Part shown: positions 1 to 10,403 of the stretch, one piece after another
Numbering within the stretch: the first letter of the stretch is position 1
Layout: each line of letters begins with the position of its first letter
Assembly: GCA_947626225.1 (NCBI GenBank)
Contig: CANQRH010000002.1
Location: forward strand, 62,001-126,000
Reading direction: 5' to 3'
DNA from: Candidatus Gastranaerophilales bacterium
Lineage (GTDB): Bacteria > Cyanobacteriota > Vampirovibrionia > Gastranaerophilales > Gastranaerophilaceae
Length of the DNA stretch: 64,000 nucleotides
The notes under the pieces: generated by a model
What the model was told of the DNA's origin: nothing
What the model saw: only the letters and a program-made list of their open reading frames with translations
The model's database searches: none
Made by a program: the position numbers and the translations under genes

Positions 1-1293
1 CAGATGAGAATTATTTTATCCGGGCCTGTAACTGAAGGTCTTGGCGCATCACCTTTTATATACGGTTTAATATGGCTTGCCGGCCCTTTTACGGGAATGG
101 TGGTACAGCCTCTTGTAGGTGCATTGAGCGATAAAACTCATTCTCCTCTGGGCAGAAGACGTCCGTATCTTCTCGGCGGTGCATTATTGGCATCACTTGC
201 TTTGTGGATATTTCCTAATTCGGCTAATGTTGCCGAATTTTTGCACAAAGTTACGGGATTGAATTTACCTCCTCTTACGGCTCTTGTAATTGCCGCAATT
301 ATGATTTGGGTTATTGATGCATGTGTTAATGTCGCTCAAGGCCCATACAGAGCGCTTGTACCTGATGTAGTGCCCGAAGAACAGTATTCTATAGCTAATT
401 CCTATATCAGTCTTGCCATAGGCTTAGGTTCCGTAGTTGCTGCGGGTACTGCTCCGTTTTTAAAATGGGCTTTCGGATATCAGATGTCAATTCCGGCTCA
501 GTTTGTTATGGCGGGATTGGCGTTTACTTTAGGTATGATTTGGACTTGTATTACCATTAAAGAACATAAATCATCTATCGAAAATAAAAATGTTAGCCCG
601 GATGAAAAATCGGAAACTTTTTGGGATTCATTGAAAGGATTTTTTGCTCTTTCTCCCGAGGTTTCCAAAATTTGTTCAATGCAGTTTTTCACTTGGATAG
701 GCACAATGTGTATGATGATATTCTTTACACAGTATGCAATTCATACCATATACCTTGTTCCCGATTTGACGTCCGCTGATGCATATACTAAAGAGTTATT
801 CTCTCATGCCGTTCTTGACGGAACGAATTTTTCATCAATTTGCTTTGCCGTATTCAATTTGGTTTGCTTTCTTGTTGCTATTCCTATCGGTATTTTATCG
901 GCTAAATATTCGAACAAAAAAGTTCATATCGTATCCATGTTTACAATGGTGCTTGCTTATATAGGAATGTTTCTGGCAAGAGATCCGAAAATTGTTGCAT
1001 TCTTTATGGGACTGGCGGGTATCGGCTGGGCAAGTATTTGTGCATTGCCTTTTGCAATGCTTTCTCAGTACATCAAAAAAGGTACGGAAGGTTCCGTAAT
1101 GGGTATATTTAATATATTTATTGCAGGTCCTCAGGTATTTGTTTGTACGCTTGTTGCATGGTTTATATCAAAATGCGCTTTTTCAATCGGAACCGAGTAC
1201 ACAAATTATCACTGGGAATATACTTTTATAATCGGTGCAATATGTCTGATTCTTGCTTCGGTTATTGCAAACTCGGTAAAGGAAAAGATTTAG
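1..1293 (+). CDS. MFS sugar transporter, SLC45/GPH-like (5' partial)
   Basis: Major facilitator superfamily permease resembling the SLC45 sucrose/maltose:H+ symporters. The open frame runs into the left edge of the window; the first ATG at 4 lies inside what should be the end of the first membrane helix, so the true N-terminus is upstream. The family signature GRRRPYLL follows a loop with SDKTHSPLG, and a second conserved segment reads RALVPDVVPEEQ. About eleven hydrophobic helices are visible with a charged central loop near residues 185-210. The substrate is inferred (disaccharide or similar). The stop overlaps the convergent universal stress protein by 4 bp. Confidence 0.85.
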   Translation, partial: QMRIILSGPVTEGLGASPFIYGLIWLAGPFTGMVVQPLVGALSDKTHSPLGRRRPYLLGGALLASLALWIFPNSANVAEFLHKVTGLNLPPLTALVIAAIMIWVIDACVNVAQGPYRALVPDVVPEEQYSIANSYISLAIGLGSVVAAGTAPFLKWAFGYQMSIPAQFVMAGLAFTLGMIWTCITIKEHKSSIENKNVSPDEKSETFWDSLKGFFALSPEVSKICSMQFFTWIGTMCMMIFFTQYAIHTIYLVPDLTSADAYTKELFSHAVLDGTNFSSICFAVFNLVCFLVAIPIGILSAKYSNKKVHIVSMFTMVLAYIGMFLARDPKIVAFFMGLAGIGWASICALPFAMLSQYIKKGTEGSVMGIFNIFIAGPQVFVCTLVAWFISKCAFSIGTEYTNYHWEYTFIIGAICLILASVIANSVKEKI

Positions 1294-2144
1294 CCGCATC
1301 TTGCAAGCCAAATATCGCAGTAAACATTTTCAAGTATTCTCATGCTGACTGAACCTGTTAAAAATCTGTCCATACGTGATTTGTTTTTTGAACCTAAGAT
1401 TATTAAATCAGTTTCTTTTGATTTTGCGTAATCTATAATTTTTTGTGCGGGAATTCCCGTTAAAATCGCCGTTTCGACAGGTTCTATATCGTATTCTTTT
1501 AAAATATCCGCAATTTGCTGAACGGATTTTGCAGAATATATCTGCTGCTGCTTTTCTATTTCAAGAAGCCAGTTTGTATCGGTACTGTTTTCTAAAAACA
1601 GGTAACTCGGATCTTCATTAACTATACATATATAAACTTCTTTTTCGGTGAGCTTTAAAAACGGAAGTATTTTTTTTATAATCTCTGCGGAACAATTGGT
1701 TCCGTCTGTTGTAATAAGAAGTTTTTGTTTTTTGTTTTCTTCTTTTGAAATATAATTTGAAATTTTACTGCTGTGTATAATTTCTTGTGATACCGAGCCA
1801 AGCCATTTTTGAATTCCCTTTTTGCCGTGTGAACCCATTAGTATTAAATCGTAATTTCCGTTTTCCGCTTCTTCCAAAATTGATTCGACAACTTCACCGC
1901 AATGTCTGATTTTTCTTCCGCAGGTAAGATTTAATTTTTCAATTTCTTCCTGAGCGTATTTAAGGATTGATTCCGATATATCTTCACATGAAGATGCAAA
2001 ATTTGACATGCTTATTTCCGCGGGAAGAAATGATAAATCAGTTGCGCATATCGTATCGACAGTTGCTTCTTTTATCCAGCCGCTGATATTTTTTAATGCA
2101 TTGAAGCTTATTTTTGAACCGTCTGTGCAGAATAAAATTCTCAT
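1290..2144 (-). CDS. Tandem-domain universal stress protein (UspA family)
   Basis: Cytoplasmic nucleotide-binding stress protein of 284 residues made of two Usp domains. Domain 1 (about 1-140) begins MRILFCTDGS and carries the ATP-binding type G-x2-G-x8-GSVS pattern (GSHGKKG...GSVS). Domain 2 (about 142-284) begins LLITTDGT and has GSKNKSRMDRFLTGSVS, in which the second Gly of the G-x2-G is replaced by Asn, so its nucleotide binding may be altered. A good ribosome binding site (AAAGGAG) precedes the ATG. It stands alone, convergent with the transporter. The physiological stimulus cannot be read from the sequence. Confidence 0.88.
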   Translation of the reverse strand: MRILFCTDGSKISFNALKNISGWIKEATVDTICATDLSFLPAEISMSNFASSCEDISESILKYAQEEIEKLNLTCGRKIRHCGEVVESILEEAENGNYDLILMGSHGKKGIQKWLGSVSQEIIHSSKISNYISKEENKKQKLLITTDGTNCSAEIIKKILPFLKLTEKEVYICIVNEDPSYLFLENSTDTNWLLEIEKQQQIYSAKSVQQIADILKEYDIEPVETAILTGIPAQKIIDYAKSKETDLIILGSKNKSRMDRFLTGSVSMRILENVYCDIWLARCG

Positions 2145-2253
2145 ATTTTTTCTCCTTTGCTTGTAATATAACGAATGTTAAGCAAAATTACATTATCTGG
2201 TATTCTATATTTTTTTTTGCTATGATAAATTTATCAGGGGACAGTGTTACGTC

Positions 2254-2853
2254 ATGACGCCAAAACAGGATAAAAAGATTAATTTAAGGGATTATCAGGA
2301 TTTAATTGAAACAATAGCCAAGGTTGAGTATCAAAAATTTTCGGCTTCTCATATTATAGATTTACCCGAACTTATAAATATCGGGACACATACTCTCTAT
2401 ATTCTTTTTAAATCCCATAAGGAAGACTCTTTTAATAACACTTATCTTTCTACCGCTATTAAATGGGCTATAAGAAATGAAGTCAGACGGCGTTACAAAT
2501 GGTATTCTCTTAAAAACAAAAAGCAGGACAGCGAGAATATAAGAGAAGAAGTTTATAAAACTATTCTCTCTATTGATGAGATGCAGGAAGCTGAAGTTCC
2601 GACTCAAATAAAAGCTGAGGATGATACACCGGAAGAATCCATTGAACTTTCGGAATTAAAAGCGGAAATTGTTGAAGCTGTCAGAAAATTACCCCAAAGG
2701 GAAAGAGAACTGATTGAAAGTAAATTCTTTAAGGATAAAAAACTCAGAGAAATTTCCGAAGAATTCGGTATTTCTCAGTCCAGAATTTCAAGAATTATTC
2801 AGGCCGGTTTGGACAAAGTTAAAAGAGATTTAAAAAAACAGGGGATTATTTAG
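2254..2853 (+). CDS. Small sigma-70 family RNA polymerase sigma factor
   Basis: Protein of 199 residues with region 2 (about 15-90, including [18 protein letters not shown], the helix pair that meets the -10 element), an acidic linker, and region 4 (about 140-195) with helix-turn-helix [18 protein letters not shown]. Region 3 looks absent or very short, as in compact alternative sigma factors. It begins a run of tightly packed genes: its TAG overlaps the GTG of gcvPB by one base. A TATGAT box at 2220-2225 may be its -10. The Shine-Dalgarno is weak (GGGGA, about 14 bases from the ATG). Its regulon is unknown. Confidence 0.85.
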   Translation: MTPKQDKKINLRDYQDLIETIAKVEYQKFSASHIIDLPELINIGTHTLYILFKSHKEDSFNNTYLSTAIKWAIRNEVRRRYKWYSLKNKKQDSENIREEVYKTILSIDEMQEAEVPTQIKAEDDTPEESIELSELKAEIVEAVRKLPQRERELIESKFFKDKKLREISEEFGISQSRISRIIQAGLDKVKRDLKKQGII

Positions 2854-4283
2854 TGAAAACTATTTTTGAAAAAAAAGGATTATCAGGCATTAATTTAACT
2901 GATGAAAAGATTGATTTAAGCTTTATCCGAAGTGATTTGCAAAGGAAAAGTCCGATAGGCTTGCCCAATGTCGGTGAATTGGAGGCTATGCGCCATTATA
3001 AAGCTCTTTCGGATATGAATTTTTGCATCGAAAAAGGTTTTTATCCGCTCGGCTCCTGTACTATGAAATATAATCCGAAAGTAAATGAACTTTTGGCATC
3101 GCTTGACGGTTTTACAAATCTTCATCCGATGTTTGATGATGATGACTGTCAGGGCGCTCTTGAACTTATGTATAAATTGCAGGAAGCACTTAAAGAAATT
3201 ACGGGCATGGCTGCGGTGTCATTACAGCCCGCTGCCGGTGCGCATGGTGAATTGACCGGCATGATGGTAATAAAAAAATACTTTGAAACAAAAGGCGATA
3301 ACCGTAAAAAAGTTCTTATCCCCGATTCCGCTCACGGTACAAATCCGGCAAGTGCTCATCTGTGCGGTTTTGACATTGTTCCCGTTAAATCCGACGAAAA
3401 AGGACAGATTTGCATTGAAGATTTAAAATCTCTTCTCGACAGCGATGTAGCGGCAATTATGATGACAAATCCCAATACACTCGGAATTTTTGAAGAAAAA
3501 GTTCTTGAAATTTCCGAATTGATGCATGAAAACGGTTCTCTTTTATATTATGACGGCGCTAATTTTAATGCGATAATGGGAATTACAAATCCTAAACTTA
3601 TGGGATTTGATGTTGTTCATCTTAATCTGCATAAAACATTTTCAACCCCGCACGGCGGCGGCGGTCCCGGAGCGGGTCCGATTGCCGTTACCGAAAACTT
3701 GAAGGAATTTCTGCCTTCGCCCGTTATTGATTTTGACGGGAAAAAATATTTCAGAAATTACGATATAAAACACTCCATCGGAAACGTAAAAGGTTTTTAC
3801 GGTAATTTTTCGGTGCTTGTAAAGGCTTACGCATACATTTTAATGATGGGTAAAAATCTCAAAGAAGCAAGCGAGAATGCCGTATTAAATGCAAATTACC
3901 TTAAAGAAAAGCTGAAAAAAGCTTATTTACTTCCGTTTGATGAGCCTTGTATGCATGAATTTGTTCTTTCAGGTGAAAAACAAAAACATGAAAACGGAGT
4001 TTCGACTCTGAATATTGCAAAAGCTCTTATGGATGAAAACACGCATCCGCCTACGGTTTATTTTCCCCTAATTGTTCATGAAGCAATTATGATAGAGCCG
4101 ACCGAATCGGAAACCAAAGAGGTTTTGGACAACTTTGTTGATGTTATGCTAAAAATTGCGGATGAAGCAAAGACAAATCCGGAAAAACTTCTCAATGCAC
4201 CTCACAATACTCCGGTAAAACGGCTTGATGAAACACTTGCCGCAAGGCAGCCAAATTTAAGTTATAAAGATGAAGAAAGATAA
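2853..4283 (+). CDS. gcvPB: Glycine dehydrogenase (decarboxylating) subunit 2
   Basis: C-terminal half of the split P-protein of the glycine cleavage system; it decarboxylates glycine using PLP and passes the aminomethyl group to lipoyl-GcvH. The PLP lysine lies in [18 protein letters not shown]; early segments [14 protein letters not shown] and [16 protein letters not shown] are typical. Length 476 matches bacterial subunit 2. GTG start overlaps the sigma-factor stop by one base. Subunit 1 (gcvPA), gcvT and gcvH are not in this window, so the system must be completed elsewhere. Confidence 0.95.
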   Translation: MKTIFEKKGLSGINLTDEKIDLSFIRSDLQRKSPIGLPNVGELEAMRHYKALSDMNFCIEKGFYPLGSCTMKYNPKVNELLASLDGFTNLHPMFDDDDCQGALELMYKLQEALKEITGMAAVSLQPAAGAHGELTGMMVIKKYFETKGDNRKKVLIPDSAHGTNPASAHLCGFDIVPVKSDEKGQICIEDLKSLLDSDVAAIMMTNPNTLGIFEEKVLEISELMHENGSLLYYDGANFNAIMGITNPKLMGFDVVHLNLHKTFSTPHGGGGPGAGPIAVTENLKEFLPSPVIDFDGKKYFRNYDIKHSIGNVKGFYGNFSVLVKAYAYILMMGKNLKEASENAVLNANYLKEKLKKAYLLPFDEPCMHEFVLSGEKQKHENGVSTLNIAKALMDENTHPPTVYFPLIVHEAIMIEPTESETKEVLDNFVDVMLKIADEAKTNPEKLLNAPHNTPVKRLDETLAARQPNLSYKDEER

Positions 4284-5394
4284 TAAAAAAATAAAAGTAG
4301 CTTTCCCGCATATGGGAACGGTCAGTATAGCCTGGGCTTCCGCTCTGAAAAAAATCGGAGTGGAACCGTTTATTCCGCCCTATACGAGTAAAAAAACTCT
4401 TTCACTCGGAACTAAACATTCTCCCGAAGCTATATGTCTGCCATATAAACTTATTCTGGGAAATTTTATTGAGGCAATTGAAGGCGGAACGGACTATGTC
4501 GCTATGATTACATCCCCCGGCTGCTGCCGCTTGGGTGAATACGGTAATTGTATACACAGCGCGCTTACGGATCTGGGTTACGATGCTAAATATATTGAAC
4601 TGACTTTGTATGACGGCTTAAAGGGTATGTATAATTTCCTTAAAGCAATCAGCGGAAAAAATGATCCCATTTTATTTGCCCGTGCAATAAACATTGCTAT
4701 AAGAAAAATGTTCGTTCTGGATGATTTGGAAAATATTCTGTCTTATTACAGAGCAAGGGAAATAAATTTCGGTGATTCGGAAAAACATTTTAATAAAGCA
4801 CTCCAATATATAAAAGACGCCGATAACACAAGAAGCCTTAAAAAAGCTAAACAGAAAGCTTTTGATGAGATGAAGAAGGTTGAAATTAATCCTGATAAAG
4901 ATGTTTTATACGTTGATTTAACGGGTGAAATTTATCTTGTCTGCGATGAATTTTCAAACCAGAATATTGCACGCGAACTCGGTAAGATGGGTGTGCAGAC
5001 CAGAAGAAGCCTTACAATAAGCAGTTTTATTAAAGATGCTATTATTCCAAAAGCATTCAGAAAAGGTGAAACCCATCTTCAAAGGGCTTACAGACTTGCA
5101 AAACCGTATCTTATGCGCGATATAGGAGGTGATTCTTTGGAATGCGTTTCGGATGTTGCTTATGCCGATGAACGCGGAATTGACGGTATAATACATATCA
5201 GCCCGTTTACATGTATGCCGGAGATTATGTCCCAGAATATTTTTCCGGCGATGAGAGAAAATTGTGATATCCCTATTCTGCCTTTGATTATGGATGAACA
5301 AACCGGAAAAGCCGGCTACCTGACAAGACTGGAAGCATTTACCGATTTGATGCGCAGACGTAAAAGAAAATTATCCTCTGCGGGGATTAAATAA
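4270..5394 (+). CDS. CoA-dehydratase activase-like Fe-S protein (COG3580/DUF2229 type)
   Basis: Protein of 374 residues related to the 2-hydroxyacyl-CoA dehydratase/activase-associated family. Conserved cysteines that could hold an iron-sulfur cluster are in [22 protein letters not shown] and [13 protein letters not shown]; the C-terminal [19 protein letters not shown] is a hallmark of the family. Overlaps gcvPB by 14 bp, so the two are translationally coupled. The ATPase partner (BadF/HgdC-like) is not visible in the window. Family members are mostly uncharacterised; the substrate is unknown. Confidence 0.8.
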   Translation: MKKDNKKIKVAFPHMGTVSIAWASALKKIGVEPFIPPYTSKKTLSLGTKHSPEAICLPYKLILGNFIEAIEGGTDYVAMITSPGCCRLGEYGNCIHSALTDLGYDAKYIELTLYDGLKGMYNFLKAISGKNDPILFARAINIAIRKMFVLDDLENILSYYRAREINFGDSEKHFNKALQYIKDADNTRSLKKAKQKAFDEMKKVEINPDKDVLYVDLTGEIYLVCDEFSNQNIARELGKMGVQTRRSLTISSFIKDAIIPKAFRKGETHLQRAYRLAKPYLMRDIGGDSLECVSDVAYADERGIDGIIHISPFTCMPEIMSQNIFPAMRENCDIPILPLIMDEQTGKAGYLTRLEAFTDLMRRRKRKLSSAGIK

Positions 5395-5419
5395 CAAAAA
5401 TTGAAGGTTAAAATACAGT

Positions 5420-6253
5420 ATGAGAGAACTTTTTAAAGATTCATTTAAAATAACTAATAACAATATAATTTTGACTATACCGCTTATTATTTTTGTCAAA
5501 ATATTTGAGCTTTATTCGGTTTATTCGCGTTTGCATACGGATTCTATACCAAAGCTTTTGATTGCTTCAATTACTCTTTTATTTATGTTCGGAGTATTTT
5601 GCGCAGGGTGGTTTTATATGGTTAAGCAGGCTGTCGGGCTTTCAAAGCGGTTTTTTGTTTCTGATGCTCAGAGAGCAAATGCATCTGTGGGGCTTTTTAA
5701 ATCAATTCCGGAAGGAATTGGGGAATTTTCGATTTCTTTTGCATGGGTATATGTAATATTTTTTGTTTTACAGATTATAATTACGCCGGTTGTGTATCTT
5801 ATCGGTGTAAAATTAATCGGTGCGATGGATGAAGCTTCGGTTCAAAGCCTGCAAAATACTTTGGGGAACACTTCCGCGGTAGCTTCGTTTGCGGATTCTC
5901 TTACTCCCGAACAGATTATATTTTTCGGGAAATGGAGCCTGCTTTTTATGGCGGTAACTACTCTGGTTATGTATGTCTTAATGTTCTGGATTCCTGAAAT
6001 AATCTACAAAACTCCCGATGCTTTTTCGGCTTTATATAAATCCGTGCTGAAAGTTTTTAAGGACTTTAAAGATACGTTCAGACTCTTTCTGGCTATATGG
6101 TTTATCGGTTTTATTCTGCTGTTTTTAAATACTTTTGCAATTGCAAATGCTTATGCATTTCTTTTGATGTGTCTTTTTATGTATTATTTCACGGTATATT
6201 TTGCCGTATTGATATTCCTCTACTACGACAGGAAATATGTTGATGAAGAATAA
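5420..6253 (+). CDS. Polytopic membrane protein of unknown function
   Basis: 277 residues with about six hydrophobic helices (near 15-35, 48-70, 105-135, 170-195, 215-240, 242-270), separated by short loops. No catalytic motif or recognised domain. ATG preceded by AAGG. It lies between the activase-like gene and miaA and overlaps miaA by 11-17 bases, so it is probably part of the same transcription unit. Function not recognised. Confidence 0.75.
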   Translation: MRELFKDSFKITNNNIILTIPLIIFVKIFELYSVYSRLHTDSIPKLLIASITLLFMFGVFCAGWFYMVKQAVGLSKRFFVSDAQRANASVGLFKSIPEGIGEFSISFAWVYVIFFVLQIIITPVVYLIGVKLIGAMDEASVQSLQNTLGNTSAVASFADSLTPEQIIFFGKWSLLFMAVTTLVMYVLMFWIPEIIYKTPDAFSALYKSVLKVFKDFKDTFRLFLAIWFIGFILLFLNTFAIANAYAFLLMCLFMYYFTVYFAVLIFLYYDRKYVDEE

Positions 6254-7109
6254 GGTTATAGCTGTCGTCGGAGCTACCGCGAGCGGAAAGAGTGCTTATG
6301 CCGTTGAGCTTGCCAAAAAGATTAACGGCGAAATTGTTTCCGCCGACTCAAGACTTGTGTATAAATATATGGATACAGGTACGGCAAAACCATCCCTTGA
6401 AGAACGGCAGGGAATTAAGCATCATATGATTGATGTTGTTGAACCTGATTTTGATTATTCTGCGGGACTTTACGAAAAGGAAGCAAAAAGATGTATTGAC
6501 GATATAATTTCCCGCGGAAAAGTTCCTATAGTAGCCGGCGGAACGGGATTATATTATAATGTACTTTTTAAAGGTTATGTGCTTCCGAAAGTAAAACCTG
6601 ACGTGAATTTACGTAAACATCTTGAAACAATGAGCTTTGATGAGCTTTATAAAATTTTAAAAGATATAGATCCGGAAGGCGCAAATTCAGTTGAACGTAA
6701 TGATAAGAAAAAAATAATAAGATATACAGAAATAGTAAAGACAACGGGAATGCCTTTAAAAGCCGTTTTTAAGCATAAAGAATGCAGTTATGATGTTGAG
6801 TGGATAGGATTGAATTATCCGCGCGATGTTCTTTATGACAGAATTAATCGACGTGTTGATGCGATGATAGCTGCAGGGTTGGTTGATGAAACGGAAAATC
6901 TGCTTTCAAAATACGGGCGTATTCCAAATATTACCGATACAATCGGGTACAAAGAAATCATATGGGCACTTGACGGCAAAATGACATTTGATGAAGCGGC
7001 GGAAAAACTTAAACAAAATTCCAGAAATTATGCCAAACGCCAGCTCACGTGGTTTCGCCGCAACCCTGAAATAAATTGGAACTGTTATCCCGATAAGTTG
7101 AAAAAATAA
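6243..7109 (+). CDS. miaA: tRNA dimethylallyltransferase
   Basis: Transfers dimethylallyl to A37 of tRNAs that read codons starting with U. P-loop GATASGKS, then SADSRLVYKYMDTGTAKP (equivalent of the family SADSxQxYxxMDxGTAKP) and AGGTGLYYNVL. 288 residues is close to family length. A longer start at 6237 is possible, but AGGAAAT at 6229-6235 is correctly spaced for the ATG at 6243. The start lies inside the end of the preceding membrane-protein gene. Confidence 0.96.
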   Translation: MKNKVIAVVGATASGKSAYAVELAKKINGEIVSADSRLVYKYMDTGTAKPSLEERQGIKHHMIDVVEPDFDYSAGLYEKEAKRCIDDIISRGKVPIVAGGTGLYYNVLFKGYVLPKVKPDVNLRKHLETMSFDELYKILKDIDPEGANSVERNDKKKIIRYTEIVKTTGMPLKAVFKHKECSYDVEWIGLNYPRDVLYDRINRRVDAMIAAGLVDETENLLSKYGRIPNITDTIGYKEIIWALDGKMTFDEAAEKLKQNSRNYAKRQLTWFRRNPEINWNCYPDKLKK

Positions 7110-7151
7110 TTACTTTTTGTGATATAATACAATTTGAAAGAGGGAATTATT

Positions 7152-10100
7152 ATGTGGAAAAAAATCGGTTTAGGCTTAGGTATTTTTGTTACTGTTATTT
7201 ATGCACTTTTTTTGATTGTTCCGTTTTTCCTGTCGGGACTTGCCAATTCATACAGTGACGAAATTTCAAATATGATTGAAAAGTCTTGTAATTTTAAAGT
7301 TAAACTTGAAAATATCAAAATAATTACTACCCCAAAACTTACGGCAGGTTTAAAAATCGGTCATATTGATGCCGCCTTGCCCACCGGAGAAAAATTCCTT
7401 ACGGCAGATAATGCAGGAGCTAAGTTATCTCTTTTACCGATTTTGGCACGCAGAATTGAAATTGATATTGCAGGTGCAGAAAATGTAAATGTTAATCTCA
7501 AAGTTAAAAAAGACGGAAAATTTCTTCTTGAAGATTATATTCCCGAATCAAATTCAAATGAGGAAGAAGTGCAGACTCCACCTGCTTCTTTGCCTATGGG
7601 TTTGAAGCTTTCAAATCATCTCCCGAATATTATCATAAAAAATTATAATATATCCTTTATTGATGCCGAGACTGACAAATCTTATTCAATTTTCGGCAGT
7701 AAATTCGCTGTTAAAGATTTTATTCTAAACAAAAAAATCCGAGTTTCCGCTTTAGGTAAAATTCAACTTCAGGATAAAGTTCAATTTAATTATGATGTAA
7801 ATGTATTAAATAAAGTTATGCCTGATATTGATTTGAACGAGCTTGTATTTTCTCCCGCGCAGGAAGATTCGACGCCCGAACAGCAGGTCAATATTAATAT
7901 AATTGAGATATTAAAAGCTGTTTATAACAACCAGCTTACCGCCGATGTTAATGCAAAAGTCGAAACCTCAGGTACTTTTGATGATATGATGTTTGACGGT
8001 TTCTGTAATATTTCAAACTTGGGAATTGCGGTTGACGGAAAGAAGCTTCCCGCAAGTAATTTGGATTTAACCTTGAAAGGCAGTAAAATTGATTTATATT
8101 CCAAACTCTATTCAGCCGAAAATGAATTAACGGAAATAATAGGTAAATTTAAAACGGGAAAACATCCTAAAATTGCTTTGAATTTCAAATCAAACGCAAA
8201 ATTCAAGAGTGTAATTGATTTGGTTGACAGTCTTGCACAATCTTTCGGGTATAAAGATTTGGCAACTCTCAGCGCAACAGGCGGTATTGATGCCGATTTC
8301 TCAATTAAATCCAATATGAAAAGCGTAGAATCTTCCGGATATTTGAAAATACCTTCCGCTTCTTTGGCTTACGGGCTTTATAATATAGCGGTTAAAAACA
8401 TAAATGCCGATATTGATTTGTCAAATAATATGCTGAATATTAAAGATGCGGGTTTAACAATACTGGAACAGCCCTTAAAAATAAAAGGTTCAATTAACCG
8501 TGAAGCCGATGCGAACATAAATGTTTCGGCAAATAAACTTCAAATTAAAGGACTTTTGCTTGCTTTGGGGCAGATGTCAATTTTAAAAGAAAACAATATT
8601 AACAGCGGAACTTTAACTTTTAATGCGGAAATTAAAGGCAGACTTGATAAAATACAACCTAAAGTCGATATGAGTATTGATAATGTTAATATCAAAAATG
8701 TTCCGTCAAATACAACCCTTACTCTTGCAAATACGGCCGTAAATGTTTATACCGACGGAAAATTGACTGGCGGTTCAATAAATGTTTCAAATGCAAAAGT
8801 TATCAATCCGGCAGCTGTGATTACGGCACCGAGTGCTCAATTGACTCTTGACGATAAAGATATTAATGTCAAGTCGGCTTATGTTTTATATGAAAATAAT
8901 CGTATAGATATAACCGGTAAAATTTCTGATTATATGAATCCTGATTTAAAACTGGACTTTTTGGCAAAGGGACTCGGAACAATTAATCTTAAAGGCGATT
9001 TTAATACAGCGTCGCAAAAGCTTAATCTTCATCTGTTCACTACTCAGACTGTTTCTATGCCTGTACCCGGATTTAAAAATTCCAACGTGAAAGCAGATGC
9101 GGATATTTCTGTTACCGGTTTGGCATCAAATCCTTATCTGAAAGGTAATGTGTCCGTCCCCGCTTTAACCATGCCCGATATGGCACTTGCACTTGAAAAT
9201 TTGAATATAGCCTTAAACGGATATATTGCATCGGGTAACGGAACGCTTAAAAAATTTAAATCAGGCGGAATTGAGGCGGAAAACTTGTCTGCCGATTTCG
9301 CTTTGAAAAATAATGTTTTGAAGTTATCAAATATTTCGGGAAATGCCTTCTCGGGTAAAGTCGGCGGAAATGTTTCATATAACCTTTCAAACGGCAATAT
9401 CGGCGTAAAATTTAACGGTTCGGATATGAATGCCGAAAATGCAATTGCCGGTGCCGCAGGAATTAAAAACGCTTTATCCGGCAAACTCGGGTTTAATGCC
9501 GATGTAACTTTACATGGCGCAACTGATGTTGAAATGATTAAAAATTTGAAGGGAAAAGTATCGTTTAATATTTCAGACGGTACTTTAGGCAATATCGGAA
9601 GATTTGAGAATTTCCTTTTTGCCGAAAACATATCTTCAAATTCCATATTGAAAACCGCGGTAAGTTCAATAACTGCACTGCCTGCAATTAAAAACACGGC
9701 TGAATTTAAAACTATATCGGGAGATATGACATTTAAAGACGGCTGGGCATATATAAAACCGATTAAAACCGCAGGTCCTTCCATGGCTTATTATATAACC
9801 GGAAGATACAACATTTTGAACGGTACGGCAAATGTTGTAATCTTAGGCAGACTTTCTGCAGAAACCGTTGCACTTCTCGGACCTCTCGGGGATTTATCGG
9901 TCGAAAAATTAACATCTTATATTCCGAAATTCGGAAACCTGACAGGCAAGCTTATCAATGCCATGACTTCGGATCCGCGTCAGGAAAATATTTCGGCTAT
10001 ACCGCAATTGTCATCCGGTAATACAAACTTTAAAGATTTTAAAGTTGTGTTCAACGGAGGTGTTGAAAGCAGAAGCTCCGTTAAGTCTTTCAAATGGCTT

Positions 10101-10301
10101 TCTCAATGCGATACATCCGCTATAGATAATCTCGGAGAACAACTGCAGAGTGCAAAAGAAGCTGTTCAAAAGGCCGGTGAAAAGAAAATTGAACAGATTA
10201 CCGACAAATTGGAAGAACAACGTCAAAAAGCAGTTGAAGCAAAACAGAAAATCCAAAATGCAAAAGATGAATTGAAAAATTTAAAAAATCTTTTTAACTA
10301 A
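7152..10301 (+). CDS. AsmA-like envelope protein
   Basis: Large protein (1049 residues) with an N-terminal membrane anchor (WKKIGLGLGIFVTVIYALF...) followed by FKVKLENIKIITTPKLTAGLKIGHIDAALP, the characteristic beginning of AsmA-type proteins, and a long beta-rich repetitive body. The AsmA C-terminal region lies about 800-960. The last ~55 residues form a Lys/Glu/Gln-rich coiled coil. AsmA/TamB/YhdP relatives are thought to bridge inner and outer membranes and conduct lipids. ATG 7152 is chosen over an upstream in-frame TTG at 7134 because AAAGAGGGA (7137-7145) sits correctly before it. A TATAAT lies at 7123-7128. Confidence 0.85.
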   Translation: MWKKIGLGLGIFVTVIYALFLIVPFFLSGLANSYSDEISNMIEKSCNFKVKLENIKIITTPKLTAGLKIGHIDAALPTGEKFLTADNAGAKLSLLPILARRIEIDIAGAENVNVNLKVKKDGKFLLEDYIPESNSNEEEVQTPPASLPMGLKLSNHLPNIIIKNYNISFIDAETDKSYSIFGSKFAVKDFILNKKIRVSALGKIQLQDKVQFNYDVNVLNKVMPDIDLNELVFSPAQEDSTPEQQVNINIIEILKAVYNNQLTADVNAKVETSGTFDDMMFDGFCNISNLGIAVDGKKLPASNLDLTLKGSKIDLYSKLYSAENELTEIIGKFKTGKHPKIALNFKSNAKFKSVIDLVDSLAQSFGYKDLATLSATGGIDADFSIKSNMKSVESSGYLKIPSASLAYGLYNIAVKNINADIDLSNNMLNIKDAGLTILEQPLKIKGSINREADANINVSANKLQIKGLLLALGQMSILKENNINSGTLTFNAEIKGRLDKIQPKVDMSIDNVNIKNVPSNTTLTLANTAVNVYTDGKLTGGSINVSNAKVINPAAVITAPSAQLTLDDKDINVKSAYVLYENNRIDITGKISDYMNPDLKLDFLAKGLGTINLKGDFNTASQKLNLHLFTTQTVSMPVPGFKNSNVKADADISVTGLASNPYLKGNVSVPALTMPDMALALENLNIALNGYIASGNGTLKKFKSGGIEAENLSADFALKNNVLKLSNISGNAFSGKVGGNVSYNLSNGNIGVKFNGSDMNAENAIAGAAGIKNALSGKLGFNADVTLHGATDVEMIKNLKGKVSFNISDGTLGNIGRFENFLFAENISSNSILKTAVSSITALPAIKNTAEFKTISGDMTFKDGWAYIKPIKTAGPSMAYYITGRYNILNGTANVVILGRLSAETVALLGPLGDLSVEKLTSYIPKFGNLTGKLINAMTSDPRQENISAIPQLSSGNTNFKDFKVVFNGGVESRSSVKSFKWLSQCDTSAIDNLGEQLQSAKEAVQKAGEKKIEQITDKLEEQRQKAVEAKQKIQNAKDELKNLKNLFN

Positions 10302-10334
10302 CTATTAAAAAATATTAAAAAACTTTTATTATAC

Positions 10335-10362
10335 TTGTCTTATAACCTTTAGTGCATATAAT
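10335..10362 (+). promoter_or_regulatory. Putative sigma-70 promoter of pgi
   Basis: TTGTCT at 10335-10340 and TATAAT at 10357-10362 are separated by 16 bases. The predicted start would be near 10369, leaving a leader of about 35 bases before the pgi ATG. Confidence 0.6.
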
Positions 10363-10403
10363 AAGTGTATATTGTGTACTTATTATAGAAAATGAGGGTA
10401 GAG

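Noticed and set aside
9134-9784. 216-codon frame antisense to the AsmA-like gene
   Set aside because: Shadow of the coding strand: no ribosome site, Pro/Phe/Ser-rich composition typical of antisense frames.
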